The notes beneath the pieces were generated by a model, which was given only the letters and a program-made list of their open reading frames with translations, was not told where the DNA came from and ran no database searches. Below, in pieces: positions 15,313 to 17,223 of a stretch of DNA of 17,223 bases. Source of the stretch: Candidatus Falkowbacteria bacterium UBA2355 (GTDB lineage Bacteria; Patescibacteriota; Patescibacteriia; Patescibacteriales; Patescibacteriaceae); the NCBI GenBank assembly GCA_002344425.1, contig DDTV01000024.1, forward strand, positions 1 to 17,223, in the 5' to 3' direction. Each line of letters opens with the position of its first letter. Positions within the stretch are counted from its first letter, which is position 1. Position numbers and translations under genes: made by a program.

Positions 15313-15383
15313 TGCGGGATCGTCTAATGGTAGGACTCTGGTTTCTGGCACCAGCTATCTAGGTTCGAATCCTAGTCCCGCAG
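15313..15383 (+). tRNA. tRNA-Gln(CUG)
   Basis: A 71-nt cloverleaf: acceptor TGCGGGA/TCCCGCA, anticodon stem CTGGT/ACCAG with loop TTCTGGC (anticodon CTG, 15345-15347), T arm CTAGG-TTCGAAT-CCTAG, discriminator G. It reads CAG only, so a UUG tRNA-Gln should exist elsewhere. No CCA is encoded. The T loop is canonical, unlike tRNA-Thr in this window. No clear promoter is seen, so it may be read through from dnaX. The next gene starts ten bases after its end and base composition shifts here. Confidence 0.95.
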
Positions 15384-15392
15384 CAAAGAAGA

Positions 15393-15809
15393 ATGTTAGA
15401 ACCAAATAACATTATGACAGAAGAAGAGGCAAATAATTATCTGAAAGAAAAATATCCTCACTCTAATTGGCAGGACGGTATTGTCCGAGATGTAAATAAT
15501 TGGAATCGCTTTGTTCATGAAATTGCAAATGGAGCATACGACGGGACAATTGATGAGTACTATAATGATCTGGATACAAGATTAACATTAAATGAAGTTG
15601 GTTTTGATAATGATCCGAGAGTAAAAGTAGCAGATGACATATTTCGACCACTGTTGATATGTAACGAGATGAGAATTTGGGGTTATGTTGAAAATAGAGA
15701 AGATGATTGGTGGAATTTTGGATATCCTAAAACAGTTAATGATGAACTAAAAAAAGAATTTGAGTTAAGTTATAGTATATTCTTAAAAGAAAGAAGTAGG
15801 GCTAAGTAG
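15393..15809 (+). CDS. Hypothetical protein directly after tRNA-Gln
   Basis: Not recognised. 138 residues, acidic, rich in Asn, Asp, Trp and Tyr (NWQDGIVRDVNNWNRFVHEIANG, DEYYNDLDTRLTLNEVGFDNDP, REDDWWNFGYP). No signal peptide, membrane segment or known motif. The first ATG (15393) follows an AAGAAG stretch nine bases after the tRNA; an ATG at 15414 (MTEEEANNYLKEKYPHSNW) is a plausible alternative start. It is AT-rich and uses AGA for many arginines, unlike dnaX, which favours CGC/CGT. This suggests separate ancestry. It may be carried on the tRNA-Gln transcript, with tRNA 3' processing releasing a nearly leaderless mRNA. Confidence 0.65.
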   Translation: MLEPNNIMTEEEANNYLKEKYPHSNWQDGIVRDVNNWNRFVHEIANGAYDGTIDEYYNDLDTRLTLNEVGFDNDPRVKVADDIFRPLLICNEMRIWGYVENREDDWWNFGYPKTVNDELKKEFELSYSIFLKERSRAK

Positions 15810-15858
15810 GAGTTAAATAAGTTCCAACACCATTAAGTAGCTTCAGCAAAGAAAAATT

Positions 15859-15867
15859 TGAAATACT
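15859..15867 (+). promoter_or_regulatory. Extended -10 promoter of the peptidase E-like gene
   Basis: TGAAATACT (TGnAATACT) ends seven bases before the ATG at 15875, matching the leaderless arrangement seen at 1110 and cysS. No clear -35 box. The 65-base gap 15810-15874 holds nothing else recognisable. Confidence 0.45.
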
Positions 15868-15874
15868 GTTTTAT

Positions 15875-16426
15875 ATGACCAAATTTGTTTTACACGGAGG
15901 GTTTAATAAAGAGATTGGATTTATCAAGGATGAATTCTTTCTCGAAATGTTTAAAGACGCGCCAGACAATACAAAGGTGCTCCTGGTTTATTTTGCTGAA
16001 AGTGATGAGATGAAACCATTGCGAATAGAACAGGGTAAAAATCAGTTTGAGAAAAATAAAGGTTCAAAACATATTGAAATAAAAATAGCCTCGCCCGCTT
16101 CTTTTATAGAAGAATGCCGGTGGGCAGATCTTGTTTATTTTTCCGGTGGCCGTACCATGAGATTAATGGAGGCAATACAAAAATATACAAATCTTGAAGA
16201 AGTATTTAAAGATAAAACAATAGGCGGCGATTCTGCGGGAGCTAATTTTTTAGCGCAATATTTTTATAGTAAAGGATCGCAAGAGGTCGGCGAAGGACTT
16301 AAGATTCTACCGTTTAAAATTTTAGTTCATTATGAAGATGGAATGCCCAATCCGCTTGAAAATATTAAACCAGAATTAGAGACGGTATTCTTGCGTGAAT
16401 ACGAAACAAAGGTATTCCACAAATGA
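15875..16426 (+). CDS. Peptidase E-like protein (family S51 / class I glutamine amidotransferase-like)
   Basis: A 183-residue cytoplasmic protein. Family members are serine peptidases, such as PepE (which cleaves Asp-X dipeptides), or related cyanophycinases. Visible features: N-terminal strand KFVLHGGF, the VLLVYFA strand, YFSGGRTMRLMEA (89-101; the family usually has FxGGNT), and the nucleophile elbow GGDSAGA with Ser120, the same number as in E. coli PepE. GLKILPFKILVHYEDG supplies the probable catalytic His152. I see no Asp between Ser120 and His152 to complete the triad; Glu137 or Glu140 might replace it. It is shorter than PepE (about 229 residues), mostly at the C-terminus. The exact substrate is uncertain; a nitrogen-scavenging or peptide-turnover role is plausible. 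Confidence 0.82.
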   Translation: MTKFVLHGGFNKEIGFIKDEFFLEMFKDAPDNTKVLLVYFAESDEMKPLRIEQGKNQFEKNKGSKHIEIKIASPASFIEECRWADLVYFSGGRTMRLMEAIQKYTNLEEVFKDKTIGGDSAGANFLAQYFYSKGSQEVGEGLKILPFKILVHYEDGMPNPLENIKPELETVFLREYETKVFHK

Positions 16427-16478
16427 GACTATAAGAGACGGGTCAAAAAAATTATTCGCCAAGTCACTCAAAGTCCTT

Positions 16479-16484
16479 TATAAT
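16479..16484 (+). promoter_or_regulatory. Possible -10 box in the spacer before the P-loop gene
   Basis: TATAAT at 16479-16484 is a perfect -10, but the best -35 (TTCGCC, 16455-16460) is poor. It would leave a leader of about 50 nt before the ATG at 16541. Nothing else is recognisable in 16427-16540. Confidence 0.25.
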
Positions 16485-16540
16485 ACCCTTATACAATCGA
16501 CTCTGAACCAATGAGCTAAGTAATCGAAATACAGATATTT

Positions 16541-17104
16541 ATGTTTTATATAATTGGCGGTGCACCGCGTTCCGGAAAATCATTATTAGCTTTGAGAATG
16601 GTTAAAGAAAGGGGCGTGCCGTATTTTCCAACAGACGCCCTTATTGGGACACTGGGACGCGTAGCGCCGGAGCATCAAATAAACCACGACGTCGCTTTTA
16701 TTGAAAAAGCGCGCCGTGTTTGGAAATTTATTGAACATTTGTTTACGCATTTTCTATCCGAAGAAGAATCATATTTAGTTGAGGGTGACTGTATTCTGCC
16801 TGAACACGTTGCCGCTTTTATTAAGAAGCATACTACCGGGGTACGGGCTTGTTTTCTGGGTTATGGCAATATTGATGTTAATACGAAATTGTCATTTGTT
16901 AGAAAGTATAATCGCGGAGATATTGATTGGACAAACGAGCAAAGTGACGAAGCGATGATGCCGATGATTGGTAGAATGATTGAATATAGCCATTATCTTG
17001 AGAAAGAATGTAAAGAAAATAACATCAAGTATTTTGATGTTTCCGAGAATTTTGAATTAGGCTGGCAACAGGCTTATGACTATTTGGTGTCCGAGGGTAA
17101 ATAA
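16541..17104 (+). CDS. P-loop NTPase / small kinase-like protein
   Basis: A 187-residue protein opening with FYIIGGAPRSGKS: Walker A GAPRSGKS at residues 7-14, immediately after the first beta strand, as in nucleoside- or sugar-kinase-like P-loop proteins. PYFPTDALIGTLGRVAPEHQIN (27-48) probably binds substrate, with Asp32 a candidate catalytic residue. SYLVEGDCILPEHVAAFI (77-94) looks like the Walker B strand with Glu80 and Asp82. The C-terminal KYFDVSENFELGWQQAYDYL is typical of this group, in which annotators use names such as 2-phosphoglycerate kinase-like or AAA family ATPase. The substrate cannot be told from sequence. The start follows ATATTT without a Shine-Dalgarno. Confidence 0.75.
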   Translation: MFYIIGGAPRSGKSLLALRMVKERGVPYFPTDALIGTLGRVAPEHQINHDVAFIEKARRVWKFIEHLFTHFLSEEESYLVEGDCILPEHVAAFIKKHTTGVRACFLGYGNIDVNTKLSFVRKYNRGDIDWTNEQSDEAMMPMIGRMIEYSHYLEKECKENNIKYFDVSENFELGWQQAYDYLVSEGK

Positions 17105-17141
17105 TTTTTGTTAAGCCTATATACTTAAAGAGCCTTTTAAT

Positions 17142-17223
17142 ATGGAGAACTCTCAATCCAGCTATTTCCCCGACTCTTTTTTCCGAGTAACCGTTAAGGG
17201 CCTATGCGTTCGTGACGGTAAAA
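17142..17223 (+). CDS. Probable NUDIX hydrolase, N-terminal fragment
   Basis: Only 27 codons lie in the window: MENSQSSYFPDSFFRVTVKG then LCVRDGK. The FRVTVKGLCVRDGK stretch resembles the first strand pair of NUDIX hydrolases, which clean up or hydrolyse nucleoside diphosphate derivatives. The NUDIX box itself would lie downstream, so the call is tentative. A TATACT at 17120-17125 could be its -10 box. The gene follows the P-loop NTPase by 37 bases on the same strand. Confidence 0.5.
   Translation, partial: MENSQSSYFPDSFFRVTVKGLCVRDGK

Noticed and set aside
16490..16530. Minus-strand TAGCTCATTGGTTCAGAG resembling a tRNA D arm
   Set aside because: No acceptor stem, anticodon stem or T arm can be built around it, so it is probably chance.

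Overview
The window most resembles a genome fragment of a Patescibacteria (Candidate Phyla Radiation) bacterium. The reasons are: a cysteinyl-tRNA synthetase with HIGN and KMAKS motifs; tRNAs without an encoded CCA; large secreted proteins ending in small C-terminal modules that I recognise from CPR surface proteins; a lone TraD/VirD4-like ATPase with a small partner gene; and a conserved hypothetical gene before dnaX. Almost no gene has a Shine-Dalgarno sequence, and several start 6-7 bases after an extended -10 box, which suggests leaderless transcripts. The phylum call is inference from family recognition; no search was run.

Left edge (1-1109): a minus-strand gene cut by the window edge encodes a secreted protein ending in the QNYPNPFNP motif, the start of a type IX secretion sorting domain. 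That domain belongs to Bacteroidota/Ignavibacteria and does not fit the rest of the window. Either the contig is chimeric near 1000 or this is an unusual transfer. A divergent spacer with an 11-bp inverted repeat separates it from the next gene.

Surface-protein block (1110-7788): two secreted proteins separated by one base. The first combines a TIGR03790-like domain, two fibronectin-III domains, a Gly12 linker and helical C-terminal repeats. The second combines imbricate ATFN repeats, a SwmB-like domain, two seven-bladed YVTN propellers, an Ig-like domain and two 55-residue C-terminal repeats. They probably form an extracellular adhesion or binding pair.

Translation block (7780-9325): tRNA-Thr(UGU), with an unusual C at position 55, then cysS with its own extended -10 promoter and a clear terminator.

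Small regulated gene and repeat (9334-9910): a 99-residue unknown protein has a near-consensus promoter, a perfect operator-like palindrome inside it and the only consensus Shine-Dalgarno in the window. It ends at a terminator. Next to it lies a 118-bp nested inverted repeat (REP/BIME- or MITE-like) whose right end abuts the next promoter.

ATPase-dnaX block (9910-15273): a Pro/Ala-rich small protein, a membrane-anchored TraD/VirD4-like ATPase, a conserved hypothetical protein, and the DNA polymerase III gamma/tau subunit.

Right flank (15279-17223): tRNA-Gln(CUG), then an AT-richer run of accessory genes: an unknown protein, an S51 peptidase E-like protein, a P-loop NTPase and the start of a probable NUDIX hydrolase. 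The change in composition begins at the tRNA 3' end, as at an accessory-gene insertion site.
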